This document shows positions 34,892 to 43,546 of a stretch of 64,000 nt of DNA, piece by piece. Both the position numbers and the translations under genes were made by a program. The notes beneath the pieces are model-generated. The model ran no database searches and had not been told where the DNA came from. It saw only the letters and a list, made by a program, of their open reading frames with translations. Every line of letters begins with the position of its first letter. The stretch's first letter is position 1. Source of the stretch: Flavilitoribacter nigricans DSM 23189 = NBRC 102662 (GTDB taxonomy: Bacteria; Bacteroidota; Bacteroidia; Chitinophagales; Saprospiraceae); assembly GCF_002646595.1 (NCBI RefSeq), contig NZ_PDUD01000001.1, positions 248,001 through 312,000 of the forward strand, read 5' to 3'.

Positions 34892-35908
34892 TTAAGAATT
34901 GAGTTGATCTTTATACAATGGTAACAGTTCTTTGAAACGCTTGACCGTTGTGCGCAATCCCTTGAAGGAAGCGCCGCCGGCGGCATTTTTGTGTCCCCCG
35001 CCTTTGAAGTGTCTGCGGGCAATTTCCTGAACGGAAAAATCTCCTTTGGAGCGCAGAGAGATCTTGACGATGGTAGGCTGCTCCGTAATAAAGGCCGCTA
35101 CCACGATCTTTTTCATTTTCAACAGATAATTGACAATACCTTCAGTATCGCCCCGCTTGATGTCGAAATTGGCATAATCTTCCTTGGTCAGCGTGATGAT
35201 ACCGGTGCGGAATTCTTCCAGGATCTCCATCCGGTTGTGCAGGCAGTGCCCCAACAGACGCAGTTGTTTTTCCGTCATACTGTTGAAGATCAGGTCCTGC
35301 AGCATATAATCATCCACTCCGACCTCTAATAACTGCGCTACGATGCGAAATAGTTTAGCGGAGGTCGCATATTTGAAGGAACCGGTATCCGTTAGAATGC
35401 CGGTAAACAGACAATCGCCGATGTTTTTATTGATCATCGGTTTGTCGCCCAGCCCTTCTATGAAATCGAAGATCATTTCGCAGGTAGAACTCGCTTCGGT
35501 ATTGGAAATGGTATAATCTGCAAAATGTTCGGGATACAGGTGGTGATCGATCAGGATCTTGGTCGCCCGGCGGTCGGCAAAGAGGTCACCCACCTTGTCG
35601 ATCCGGTCCAGCGAATTAAAATCCAGACAAAAGATCACTTCCGCCCGTTCGAATACCTCGGCGGATTCCTCCGGTTCGATATCGTAGATGATGATCCGGT
35701 CCACATCCGGCATCCAGACCATAAAATCAGGGTACTCGGAAGGCACCACTATCCGCACACTATGCCCGAGCATATTGAGGTAGTGATACAAACCCAGAGA
35801 AGAACCAATAGCATCCCCATCGGGATTGCGATGAGTGGTAATGGCTATATCCTTAGGATAGGATAGTATTTTTTTTATTTCTTCAGCAAATTCCATAAAG
35901 CGCTTCAA
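34892..35908 (-). CDS. DHH-family phosphoesterase (NrnA-like)
   Basis: The 338-aa cytoplasmic protein has the DHH motifs: ITTHRNPDGDAIGSSLG near residue 25, a metal-site Asp in CLDFNSLDRIDKV, and LIDHH near residue 118. The C-terminal DHHA1 part has GDFSVQEIARRHFKGGGHKNAAGG. Members degrade short oligoribonucleotides (nanoRNA) and, in some species, pAp or cyclic dinucleotide products. Which substrate applies here is not visible. It is the first gene of the nrnA-FKBP-prfB-DoxX-like operon. ATG 35896 (MEFAEE) is an alternative start. Confidence 0.9.
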   Translation of the reverse strand: MKRFMEFAEEIKKILSYPKDIAITTHRNPDGDAIGSSLGLYHYLNMLGHSVRIVVPSEYPDFMVWMPDVDRIIIYDIEPEESAEVFERAEVIFCLDFNSLDRIDKVGDLFADRRATKILIDHHLYPEHFADYTISNTEASSTCEMIFDFIEGLGDKPMINKNIGDCLFTGILTDTGSFKYATSAKLFRIVAQLLEVGVDDYMLQDLIFNSMTEKQLRLLGHCLHNRMEILEEFRTGIITLTKEDYANFDIKRGDTEGIVNYLLKMKKIVVAAFITEQPTIVKISLRSKGDFSVQEIARRHFKGGGHKNAAGGASFKGLRTTVKRFKELLPLYKDQLNS

Positions 35909-35988
35909 AATCAGGGAGCGAAGTTGACAAAAATTATGTACTTAACCAAAAGTATCACAACCCAGAGGTAATTTTTTACATCCGGGCC

Positions 35989-36020
35989 TTGTGTAGATTA
36001 GCTCAGTTTGCCTACTTTTG
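35989..36020 (+). promoter_or_regulatory. Promoter of ndk
   Basis: TTG at 35989-35991, a 21-nt spacer and TACTTTTG at 36013-36020 match the Bacteroidota pattern. The start near 36027 gives an ndk leader of about 130 nt. Confidence 0.55.
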
Positions 36021-36160
36021 CGTCGCTTTTTTGGGGCGCCGGAAGGAAAAGAGGCTGTTTGCGGTCAATCAATTGCTTCGTACTGCGTCCCCGAGGGTTT
36101 TAAGATAATTCAAAGTCGTTTGTAACGACTGCAAAAGTAAAACAGTTAAAACAAAAAATA

Positions 36161-36580
36161 ATGGCTGGAAACAGAACCTTTACCATGATCAAACCCGATG
36201 CCGTACGCGCTGGAAACATCGGTGGTATCCTGGCAATGATGAACGATGCGGGCTTCCGGATCGTCTCCATGAAACTGACCAAACTGTCGGCAGAGAAAGC
36301 CGGTGAATTCTACGAAGTACACAAAGAACGTCCGTTCTACGGCGAACTGGTGGAATTCATGTCAAGTGGCCCGATCGTGGCTGCCATCCTGGAAAAAGAC
36401 AATGCAGTGGAAGATTTCCGCAAGCTGATCGGTGCGACCAACCCGGCTGAAGCTGCTCCCGGCACCATCCGCGCCAAGTACGCTACCAGCATCGGCGAAA
36501 ACGCCGTACACGGTGCGGACTCCGATGAGAACGCTGCCCGTGAAGGTAGCTTCCACTTCGCCGCAACGGAGATGTTCTAA
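36161..36580 (+). CDS. ndk: Nucleoside diphosphate kinase
   Basis: Moves the gamma phosphate between nucleoside tri- and diphosphates through a phospho-histidine. The 139-aa product has the family length. Seen are the N-terminal [49 protein letters not shown], and the active-site [12 protein letters not shown], whose His is the phosphate carrier. It has its own promoter and a strong terminator, so it is monocistronic. It is convergent with mdh. Confidence 0.97.
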   Translation: MAGNRTFTMIKPDAVRAGNIGGILAMMNDAGFRIVSMKLTKLSAEKAGEFYEVHKERPFYGELVEFMSSGPIVAAILEKDNAVEDFRKLIGATNPAEAAPGTIRAKYATSIGENAVHGADSDENAAREGSFHFAATEMF

Positions 36581-36602
36581 GCGACGAAGCAACAGCAACG
36601 AG

Positions 36603-36640
36603 AAAGGCCGCAATGAGCATTTGCTTTTGCGGCCTTTTTC
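36603..36640 (+). terminator. Intrinsic terminator of ndk
   Basis: An 11-bp stem (36603-36613 with 36627-36637) and a 13-nt loop end in a T-run. The leading A-run would also let it stop mdh transcripts from the other side. Confidence 0.85.
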
Positions 36641-36703
36641 ATTTGGTGGGTGTCCCACCGGAAATACCGATGGTTCACCCCCTGTTTTTTATTGTCTTAC
36701 TGC

Positions 36704-37636
36704 TTAGGCGTTCATGTTGTCGAACACCTCCATAACTGAACGTACGTGGCCCGCAGAAGTTTTCAGCAGTTCCATTTCGTCAGCATTGAGTTTCAGTTCC
36801 AGCAGTTCGGTGATACCGGATTTGCCCAGTTTCACGGGAACACCCAGGAAAATATCTTTCAGACCGTACTCGCCGTTCAACAGGGCGCAGCAGGGGAAAA
36901 TGCGGTTTTCATCGCGTACGATGGTTTCTACCATCTGAGCAGCAGCAGCACCCGGAGCGTACCAGGCGGAAGTACCCATGAGTTTAACCAGCTCACCACC
37001 ACCGGATTTGGTGCGGTCTACGATTGCGTTCAGCGTATCGCTGTCGATCATTTCCTCAACGGGAATACCGGCTACGGTTGTGTAGCGGGGCAGCGGCACC
37101 ATTGTATCGCCGTGGCCTCCCATCAGTACTGCCTGAATATCTTTCGGAGAAACATTCAGTGCAGTTGCCAGGAACGCCCGGTAACGAGCCGTATCCAGGA
37201 TACCGGCCATACCGAATACACGGCTGGAATCCAGACCGGAAGCTTTATGAGCGGCGTAGGTCATTACATCCAGAGGATTGGAAACCACAATGATGATGGG
37301 ATTCTCGGAATGCTCCATGATGGAGTTGGTAACTGAAGTGACGATCTTGGCGTTGGTGGAGATCAGATCATCCCGGCTCATACCCGGTTTACGGGGAATA
37401 CCCGCGGTGATCACTACGATGTCCGAACCGGCCGTATCCTTATAATCTTCCGTACCCGTCAGCTGGGTACTGTAATAATCGATGGGAGCCTGTTGCCAGC
37501 TATCCAGCGCCTTACCGCGCGCCAGATCGCCTTTGATATCTATCAGGACGACTTCTTTTACAATATCCTTGTGGGCAAGTACATTGGCGCAGGTAGCTCC
37601 GACGTTACCAGCACCTACCACAGTTACCTTACTCAT
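36704..37636 (-). CDS. mdh: Malate dehydrogenase
   Basis: NAD-dependent interconversion of malate and oxaloacetate in the TCA cycle. The 310-aa product is of the LDH-like MDH class: VTVVGAGNVGATCANVLA at the N-terminus, ITAGIPRKPGMSRDDLIS with the substrate-binding Arg residues that mark MDH rather than LDH, VVSNPLDVMTYAA, and the active-site MGGHGDTMVPL. A TACTTTTG box lies about 50 nt upstream. It is convergent with ndk and shares its terminator region. Confidence 0.96.
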   Translation of the reverse strand: MSKVTVVGAGNVGATCANVLAHKDIVKEVVLIDIKGDLARGKALDSWQQAPIDYYSTQLTGTEDYKDTAGSDIVVITAGIPRKPGMSRDDLISTNAKIVTSVTNSIMEHSENPIIIVVSNPLDVMTYAAHKASGLDSSRVFGMAGILDTARYRAFLATALNVSPKDIQAVLMGGHGDTMVPLPRYTTVAGIPVEEMIDSDTLNAIVDRTKSGGGELVKLMGTSAWYAPGAAAAQMVETIVRDENRIFPCCALLNGEYGLKDIFLGVPVKLGKSGITELLELKLNADEMELLKTSAGHVRSVMEVFDNMNA

Positions 37637-37682
37637 AAATTAATTATTCTATTGATTTAAAAATTACTTGTCAAAAGCACGG

Positions 37683-37690
37683 CAAAAGTA
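37683..37690 (-). promoter_or_regulatory. -7 promoter box for mdh
   Basis: TACTTTTG on the minus strand, about 50 nt before the mdh ATG. No standard -33 TTG is present. Confidence 0.4.
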
Positions 37691-37808
37691 GCCAATTTTT
37701 GGTGCCTTTGTTAAAGAAGTTGTCTAATTTTGTTTGGTATAAAGATAATGCCCCGGTATTTTTTCCGTTTTATACGGACATCTCCATTCCAAACACCCTA
37801 TTTATAGC

Positions 37809-37825
37809 GCCGGCTTTCCGTCGGC
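37809..37825 (-). repeat. REP-like 17-nt palindrome, copy 3
   Basis: Read on the minus strand it matches the 12271-12287 copy at about 14 of 17 positions. Confidence 0.4.
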
Positions 37826-37886
37826 AATATTCCGGCTGACCTGATCCGAACGGCAGGTGGCAGCCCGTGCTGTCCTGAATACAGTC

Positions 37887-37903
37887 TCCGGCTGGAAGTC
37901 GGA
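37887..37903 (+). repeat. REP-like 17-nt palindrome, copy 4
   Basis: CCGGCTGGAAG followed by TCGGA; it matches the 12271-12287 copy at about 14 of 17 positions. It lies 62 nt from copy 3, in the opposite orientation. Confidence 0.45.
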
Positions 37904-38130
37904 CCTGCATTGAAACCAATTTGACTCAAAATAGTATAAGAGTGTGTTCGGGATTTTTTCTTTGCGGCGAAAACAGTCAATTTTTTGTTTTGACGAAGCT
38001 CATTTTGAAGTGCATACCTATAAGGTACGTACTGAGAAATAGCTGAAGTAAAAACATAAAAGTGGCGTTTGCAGCCCGATTAATAATTCCCGTACAAACT
38101 CTGAGGTAATTATTTAAAATAACGTCATAT

Positions 38131-39693
38131 ATGAAAAGGACTTCTATCATCTTCGGGATGGTATGTCTACTCAGCATTTCCACTATGAACGCTCAGATCG
38201 ACAACGGAAGCTGTGGAACGGTGGGTCAGTTACAGGAAGCGTTCATTCCTGACCTGCAGAGAAATATCCGCTGGGCGGAATCGAATCCCATTCAATTTCG
38301 GAGTACGCAGTACATTCCGATCAAATTCCATATCATCGCCAAAACCGACGGGACGAGCGGGGTGAAAGAAGCCCAGGTACTCGACCAGCTGGCGGCCCTG
38401 AATGAGGATTTCGCCGATATGGATATCCAGTTCTACCTGAAAGACTGTTCCTTCAACTATATCAAGAATACAACTGTATTTGAGGATCACGAAGCGACGA
38501 TCGGTACGATCATGAAGGTCAACCGGGATAACAGCGCCATCAATGTCTTCGTCCCCGAAACGGCGGACCGCAATACAAGCAGCCTGGGCCGGACCCTGGG
38601 TTACTACCTGAAGATTGCCATTACCGGTACGGGGGTTTTCGAATCCGACTGGGTAGTTATCCGGAAAAGTGAAGTATCTGGTTCATCGGTTACGCTGACC
38701 CACGAGTTGGGCCACTACTTCACCCTGGCGCACCCGCATCGCGGCTGGGATTCCGAACCCTACGATACCGACCAGTACGGCGACCAGGCCCCTACCCGGG
38801 CCCCGAACGGATTCTTAACCGAGCTCCAGGACGGCAGTAACTGCGACGAATCCGGTGACCTCCTGTGCGATACGCCTCCCGATTACAATTTCCCGGACTA
38901 CTGGAACTCCTGCAACTACGAAGGTGGTGTAAAAGATCCGAAAGGTGATCTGGTGAATCCGGAAGAGAAGCTGTACATGGGTTACTTCAATGCCTGCAGC
39001 TCGGAGGATTACTTCTTTTCTGCCATGCAGAAGGCGGCTATTATTGCCAGTCTCAGCAGCGATGAGCGGTCCTATATCCGCAGCGGCTGGACGCCCGGCA
39101 GCGCGGACATTACCACCAATACCACGCTGGAATTCCCCATCGCCGACGAACGCCTACCCTACTATAACGATATTCCCTTTACCTGGACGGCTGTACCCGG
39201 TGCCAATAAGTACCTGCTGGAGGTTTCCCGCTTTGCCAACTATATGGAAAGCACCAGTACGTTCAGCCTGATCGTGAACGGCAACGCCAAAGTGGTGAGC
39301 GGCCTGGAAGCGGAGCGCAAGTATTACTGGCGCGTACGCCCCTTCAACTGCTACGATACCGGCATGGGTTTCACCGCCAGCGGTTCGTTCATCACCGGTT
39401 CGGTAACCAAGATCGAAGAACCGGAATTTGTGGAAGGCTGGACCGTTGGTCCCAACCCGGTACATGCCAATTCCAACATCCAGGTGACCATCAACAGTAC
39501 GGAAGTATTTGAAGGTCAGATCAGCTGGTACGGGATTGACGGCCGGCGTATTCGCACCGAGGCCGGTCAGCGTTTCGTCAATGGCGCCAACCGGATCTCC
39601 CTATCCACCGGAGACCTCACCGCCGGAGTATATCTACTGGCGCTGGAAACCAGCGAAGGACGACTGACCAAGCGCATTGCCGTTATCCCTTAA
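38131..39693 (+). CDS. Secreted M43-type metalloprotease with T9SS sorting domain
   Basis: The 520-aa protein has a signal peptide (IIFGMVCLLSISTMNAQ), then a zinc metalloprotease domain with HELGHYFTLAH from residue 191, the HExxHxxxxxH form of the M43 (cytophagalysin/pappalysin) family. YMGYF near residue 285 may be the Met-turn. A fibronectin-like module follows (FPIADERLPYYNDIPFTW onward, about 335-430). The last 75 residues form a type A T9SS sorting domain (VGPNPVHANSNIQVTI at its start, TAGVYLLALE near its end). It should be exported through the outer membrane and be surface-bound or released. Substrate unknown. Confidence 0.88.
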   Translation: MKRTSIIFGMVCLLSISTMNAQIDNGSCGTVGQLQEAFIPDLQRNIRWAESNPIQFRSTQYIPIKFHIIAKTDGTSGVKEAQVLDQLAALNEDFADMDIQFYLKDCSFNYIKNTTVFEDHEATIGTIMKVNRDNSAINVFVPETADRNTSSLGRTLGYYLKIAITGTGVFESDWVVIRKSEVSGSSVTLTHELGHYFTLAHPHRGWDSEPYDTDQYGDQAPTRAPNGFLTELQDGSNCDESGDLLCDTPPDYNFPDYWNSCNYEGGVKDPKGDLVNPEEKLYMGYFNACSSEDYFFSAMQKAAIIASLSSDERSYIRSGWTPGSADITTNTTLEFPIADERLPYYNDIPFTWTAVPGANKYLLEVSRFANYMESTSTFSLIVNGNAKVVSGLEAERKYYWRVRPFNCYDTGMGFTASGSFITGSVTKIEEPEFVEGWTVGPNPVHANSNIQVTINSTEVFEGQISWYGIDGRRIRTEAGQRFVNGANRISLSTGDLTAGVYLLALETSEGRLTKRIAVIP

Positions 39694-39740
39694 GATAATA
39701 GGCCGGGGCAGGCTCCTGCTTTGGTTCCAATCTTGCGAAG

Positions 39741-39778
39741 TGGCCCGGGTGGAACAGCCTCCGGGCCATTTCGTATTT
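39741..39778 (+). terminator. Hairpin after the M43 protease gene
   Basis: An 8-bp stem (39741-39748 with 39761-39768) is followed by TTTCGTATTTT. A second small hairpin (39782-39788 with 39794-39800) follows. Confidence 0.55.
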
Positions 39779-39919
39779 TAGAAGCTCCACGCCGGAGCTT
39801 GGTCTATAGCCAGCAGGACGGGTGCCGTTTGCCAGTTCCCCGCCGGGACCCAAACGGGTAATTTCCCGAATTCCCCTAGATAATCCGATCGGAAGAAGGG
39901 CCTGCAATGCTTTTTTTAT

Positions 39920-39927
39920 TACATTTG
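39920..39927 (+). promoter_or_regulatory. -7 promoter box for sucC
   Basis: TACATTTG fully matches TAnnTTTG, about 53 nt before the sucC ATG. No clear -33 TTG is seen. Confidence 0.4.
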
Positions 39928-39979
39928 GGCTCTGATTGAAAACACTGACTAAACAGAAGCTGTAAACACCTTATCTAAT

Positions 39980-41182
39980 ATGAATTTACACGAATATCAG
40001 GGAAAAGAATTACTTAAGAGCTACGGTGTAGCCATTCAGGAAGGCATCGTGGCAACCACGGTTGACGAAGCGGTAAACGCTTACGAGGAGATCGCCGAAC
40101 GCACCGGTTCCAAATTTGCGGTGATCAAGGCGCAGATCCACGCCGGCGGCCGGGGTAAAGGCGGTGGTGTGAAAGTGGTAAAAAGTAAGGATGGTGCAAA
40201 AGAAACGGCCGATGCCATTTTGGGAATGATGCTGAAAACGCCTCAGACTCCCGGTGGTATGAACGGTCCCGGTAAACTGGTTCGCAAGATCCTGGTTGCC
40301 GAAGATGCCTACGTTCCCGATTTCGATTCCTGTGAAGAATTCTACGTATCCATCCTGATGGATCGTCAGCGCAAACAGAATGTGATCATCTATTCTACCG
40401 AAGGTGGTATGGATATCGAAGAGGTGGCCGAAAAGACGCCCCATCTGGTGCATAAGGAATACATCGATCCGGAGCAGGGCCTGCTGCCCTTCCAGGCACG
40501 TAAGGTTGCCTTCAACCTGGGTTTGAGCGGTAAAGCCTTCAAGCAGATGTCCAAATTCATCGCTTCGCTGTATAAAGCATTTGTAGGTTCCGACGCTTCC
40601 CTGTTCGAGATAAACCCCTGCATGAAGACCGGCCACGATGATATCGTAGCGGTTGACTGTAAGGTAACACTCGATGAGAATGCACTTTTCCGTCACAAAG
40701 ACCTCGCCGAACTGCGGGACCTGGACGAAGAAGATCCGACCGAAGTGGAAGCCAAGAACGTAGGCCTGAACTACGTTAACCTCGACGGAAATGTGGGTTG
40801 TATGGTGAACGGTGCCGGACTGGCCATGGCCACGATGGACATCATCAAACTTTCCGGTGGAGAGCCCGCCAACTTCCTGGATGTAGGGGGTACGGCTGAC
40901 GCCAAGCGCGTAGAGCATGCCTTCCGGATCATTCTGAAAGATCCCAACGTAGAAGCCATTCTGATCAATATCTTCGGTGGTATCGTTCGTTGTGACCGCG
41001 TGGCTCAGGGAGTTGTCGACGCATACAAAAACATCGGCGACATCAAAGTTCCGATCATCGTGCGTCTCCAAGGTACCAATGCGGACCTGGCAAAAGACAT
41101 TATCGACAAATCCGGACTGGAAGTACACTCCGCCATTCAGCTGCAGGATGCCGCTGATCTGGTTGCTAAGGTTCTCGGATAA
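39980..41182 (+). CDS. sucC: Succinate-CoA ligase subunit beta
   Basis: The beta subunit binds nucleotide and succinate and couples succinyl-CoA cleavage to ADP or GDP phosphorylation in the TCA cycle. The 400-aa product begins [17 protein letters not shown], has the ATP-grasp fold ([17 protein letters not shown] near residue 50), the metal-site segment FEINPCMKT, and the C-terminal [16 protein letters not shown] and [11 protein letters not shown] motifs. The alpha subunit gene sucD is not in the window, so it must be encoded elsewhere. A clear terminator follows. Confidence 0.95.
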   Translation: MNLHEYQGKELLKSYGVAIQEGIVATTVDEAVNAYEEIAERTGSKFAVIKAQIHAGGRGKGGGVKVVKSKDGAKETADAILGMMLKTPQTPGGMNGPGKLVRKILVAEDAYVPDFDSCEEFYVSILMDRQRKQNVIIYSTEGGMDIEEVAEKTPHLVHKEYIDPEQGLLPFQARKVAFNLGLSGKAFKQMSKFIASLYKAFVGSDASLFEINPCMKTGHDDIVAVDCKVTLDENALFRHKDLAELRDLDEEDPTEVEAKNVGLNYVNLDGNVGCMVNGAGLAMATMDIIKLSGGEPANFLDVGGTADAKRVEHAFRIILKDPNVEAILINIFGGIVRCDRVAQGVVDAYKNIGDIKVPIIVRLQGTNADLAKDIIDKSGLEVHSAIQLQDAADLVAKVLG

Positions 41183-41228
41183 ATAACGACTGGAACCCGG
41201 TATCCGGGCTCAGTTGCACAGAAAAAAT

Positions 41229-41270
41229 AAATCCCGGGTTTTCCTGAACGGAAAGCCCGGGATTTTTCGT
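41229..41270 (+). terminator. Intrinsic terminator of sucC
   Basis: A 10-bp stem (41229-41238 with 41256-41265) is followed by TTCGTTTT. Confidence 0.8.
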
Positions 41271-41323
41271 TTTAGGAAAACAAAATTGTATTTTCACCAA
41301 ACAAATCCTTGCAACTATTGCCT

Positions 41324-42661
41324 ATGGAAAATCCGCTGATAATCTCTTTCCTCTTTCTGATCACCGGCCTGGTACTGGGATATATTGCCGGCATGTGGCG
41401 ACAGCGGATGATCCTGGATCGGGATTTTGTAGCGAGAGAAGCACTGGATAAACAGTACATTTCCCGGGAAGTCTACAACCACCTGCAGGAGCAATCGGAC
41501 CTGCAACGGGAAGATCTGGCGGAAAAGGATACGGAATTGCGGCAATTGTCCGCTACCCTCGCCGGTCGGGAACAACAACTCCTTCAGATCGAGGAAAAGC
41601 TCCAGACCCAGGCGGACGAAGTAGAGCAGCTGCAACGACAGGCCCGGGTAGAGTTTGAAAATCTGGCCAACCGCCTGCTTGAAGAGAAGAGTAACCAGTT
41701 CAAATCCCAGAATCAACAAGCCCTGCACGATATTCTGGACCCACTGCGCGAACGCATCAAATCTTTCGAAGATGGGATCGAAAAACGGTTCCTGGAAGAA
41801 ACCCGGGACCGGGTATCCCTCAAAAAGGAGATCGAACATCTGCGCCTGCTCAATCAACAGCTCAGCGAAGATGCCAATAATCTGGCGACGGCATTAAAGG
41901 GAGAAAACAAGACCCAGGGAGACTGGGGGGAAGTGCAACTGGAAATGCTGCTGGAACGAGCCGGGCTCGCCCGCGATATCCACTACCAGACCCAAACTAG
42001 TTTCCGGGACGAAGACGGACGCCAGAAGCGACCGGATTTCATCATTAACCTGCCCGACAACAAACACCTCATTATCGACTGTAAAGTTTCCCTTACGGCC
42101 TACGAACGCTTTTTCCAGGCCTCCAAGGATGAGAAACGAAAGAAATACCTGCGCCAGCACATCGACAGTCTGCGCTCTCACATCAAAGACCTGAGCGGTA
42201 AGAACTATCAGCAACTGTATCAGATCAATTCACCGGACTATCTCCTCTTGTTTGTCCCGATCGAACCGGCTTTCGGCATTGCTCTGCAGGAGGATTCCAG
42301 TCTGTTTAACGAGGCCCTAGATCAGAACATTGTGATCGTGACCACGTCTACCCTACTCGCTACGATGCGTACGGTCTCCTATATCTGGAAACAGGAAAAG
42401 CAAAAAAGAAATGTACTCGAAATCGCCCGTCAGAGTGGTCTGCTCTACGATCGCTTCGTCAGCTTTATCGATGATCTGAAAGCGGTTGGCCTGCGGCTGG
42501 ATTCCGCCCAGGGCGCCTACCACGATGCCATGCGCAAACTTACAGATGGGAAAAAGTACGGAGACACGCTGGTAGGACGGGCGGAACGCATCCGTGAATT
42601 GGGGGCTAAAGCGAGTAAATCCCTGCCGCCCGAGCTATTGGATGGCTTTGACGAGGAGTGA
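41324..42661 (+). CDS. rmuC: DNA recombination protein RmuC
   Basis: The 445-aa product from ATG 41324 has one N-terminal membrane helix (LIISFLFLITGLVLGYIAGMW), a long coiled coil (about residues 40-200) and the RmuC nuclease-like domain: KTQGDWGEVQLEMLLERAGL near residue 200, RPDFIINLPDNKHLIIDCKVS, and a conserved tail to about 435. RmuC is thought to act on DNA and to limit inversions at repeats; its exact activity is not settled. A TTG at 41309 is a weaker upstream start. The gene ends a few bases before an octamer-periodic palindrome. Confidence 0.93.
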   Translation: MENPLIISFLFLITGLVLGYIAGMWRQRMILDRDFVAREALDKQYISREVYNHLQEQSDLQREDLAEKDTELRQLSATLAGREQQLLQIEEKLQTQADEVEQLQRQARVEFENLANRLLEEKSNQFKSQNQQALHDILDPLRERIKSFEDGIEKRFLEETRDRVSLKKEIEHLRLLNQQLSEDANNLATALKGENKTQGDWGEVQLEMLLERAGLARDIHYQTQTSFRDEDGRQKRPDFIINLPDNKHLIIDCKVSLTAYERFFQASKDEKRKKYLRQHIDSLRSHIKDLSGKNYQQLYQINSPDYLLLFVPIEPAFGIALQEDSSLFNEALDQNIVIVTTSTLLATMRTVSYIWKQEKQKRNVLEIARQSGLLYDRFVSFIDDLKAVGLRLDSAQGAYHDAMRKLTDGKKYGDTLVGRAERIRELGAKASKSLPPELLDGFDEE

Positions 42662-42665
42662 TTTG

Positions 42666-42782
42666 GTGACAAGGAGACGTGACGGGGTGACTTGGAGACG
42701 AGGTGACGGGGAGAAAATCCCCCCAGTCACCTTGTCTCCCCATCTCCTACTCATCCCATCTCCCAGTCTCCCCATCTCCCAG
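42666..42782. repeat. Octamer-periodic imperfect palindrome
   Basis: The left arm is made of 8-nt units GTGACAAG, (GAGAC), GTGACGGG, GTGACTTG, GAGACGAG, GTGACGGG, GAGAAAAT. From 42727 the right arm runs in 8-nt register as TCACCTTG, TCTCCCCA, TCTCCTAC, TCATCCCA, TCTCCCAG, TCTCCCCA, TCTCCCAG. The arms pair in several registers; the best local hairpin joins 42697-42711 with 42719-42736. It fills the gap between convergent rmuC and the TapB-like gene. Confidence 0.75.
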
Positions 42783-42793
42783 GTCTCCAAGTC

Positions 42794-43483
42794 CTATTTC
42801 TCAAGGCTTAACAATTCCTGGTAGCTTTCCAGCTTACCGTTCTTCTTGTAGGTATTGGACCGCACCAGCCCCACGCCTTCGGCGTAAAATTCCTCCGTGG
42901 TAAAGGATTTGGACATGATCGTTTTCATGCTGGTGGTCTGCGTGATCTTGTAACATTCGAAAGTACCCGCCGGTGTGGTAATGGTTTCCATGCCTTCAAC
43001 TTTCCGGTCCGTGACGGACAGGGTAACCGTCATCAGGCTCATGCCGTTCATACCGGTTTTGATCTTGGTGGTAGCGTCGGGCAGGGTCTGACCGGCCTTC
43101 AGCGCGGACGGGATCATCAAAGGATCGCCTTCCATGCTGACTTCCATTTCAGAAAACTGGCTGGTCATCTGGGTCATATTCATGGAGATATCCATGTGCA
43201 GGGTGCCGTCTTCGCAGGAAACTTCGGAAGTAGCCTCGAAAGTGTCCTGGTTTTTCTTCTCCGGGATAAATTTCGAATTGACTTTGGCCGTCACTGCCCC
43301 GCCGGTTTCCGTCACGTCGGAAATGCGCATGATCTGCCGACCCTGGGACTTGTCTTTGTGATCGTAAAGCCCGTATTCGTAGGAAGCATTTTCAACAAAC
43401 TGGTAAAAGGTACCACAATCCTGAGCGTACAAAATGGTGCCGCAGCTAACGGCAAGAAAGGTCAATAAGGAACGTAAATTCAT
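42794..43483 (-). CDS. Secreted TapB/DUF3108-like protein
   Basis: The 229-aa protein has a signal peptide (LLTFLAVSCGTILYAQ). The mature part is beta-rich with a Met-rich middle stretch (MDISMNMTQMTSQFSEMEVSM) and the segment TPAGTFECYKITQ, followed by FYAEGVGLVRSNTY. Together these are typical of TapB/DUF3108-like periplasmic proteins that share a lipoprotein-carrier-like beta fold. No catalytic motif is seen. It lies 63 nt downstream of the ABC-F gene in the same direction. Confidence 0.75.
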   Translation of the reverse strand: MNLRSLLTFLAVSCGTILYAQDCGTFYQFVENASYEYGLYDHKDKSQGRQIMRISDVTETGGAVTAKVNSKFIPEKKNQDTFEATSEVSCEDGTLHMDISMNMTQMTSQFSEMEVSMEGDPLMIPSALKAGQTLPDATTKIKTGMNGMSLMTVTLSVTDRKVEGMETITTPAGTFECYKITQTTSMKTIMSKSFTTEEFYAEGVGLVRSNTYKKNGKLESYQELLSLEK

Positions 43484-43546
43484 GTTTACTAATTTATTTT
43501 GGTTTTTAAGCTTTATCCCTGCTCAGGACCAATCGTTACATATTTT

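Larger units (their letters stand above)
37637..38130. other. 494-nt intergenic region between mdh and a protease gene
   Basis: No credible gene is seen; short minus-strand frames here carry no motif. The stretch holds the mdh promoter box (37683-37690) and two REP-like 17-mers (37809 and 37887), with GC-rich imperfect palindromes around them. No promoter box for the protease gene was found close to 38131. Confidence 0.5.

Noticed and set aside
37798-38183. Two short minus-strand frames (60 and 68 codons) between mdh and the M43 protease
   Set aside because: They cover REP-like palindromes or the protease gene start and show no protein features.
40010-41128. 372-codon minus-strand frame opposite sucC
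   Set aside because: Antisense to a clear sucC gene; no recognisable protein features.
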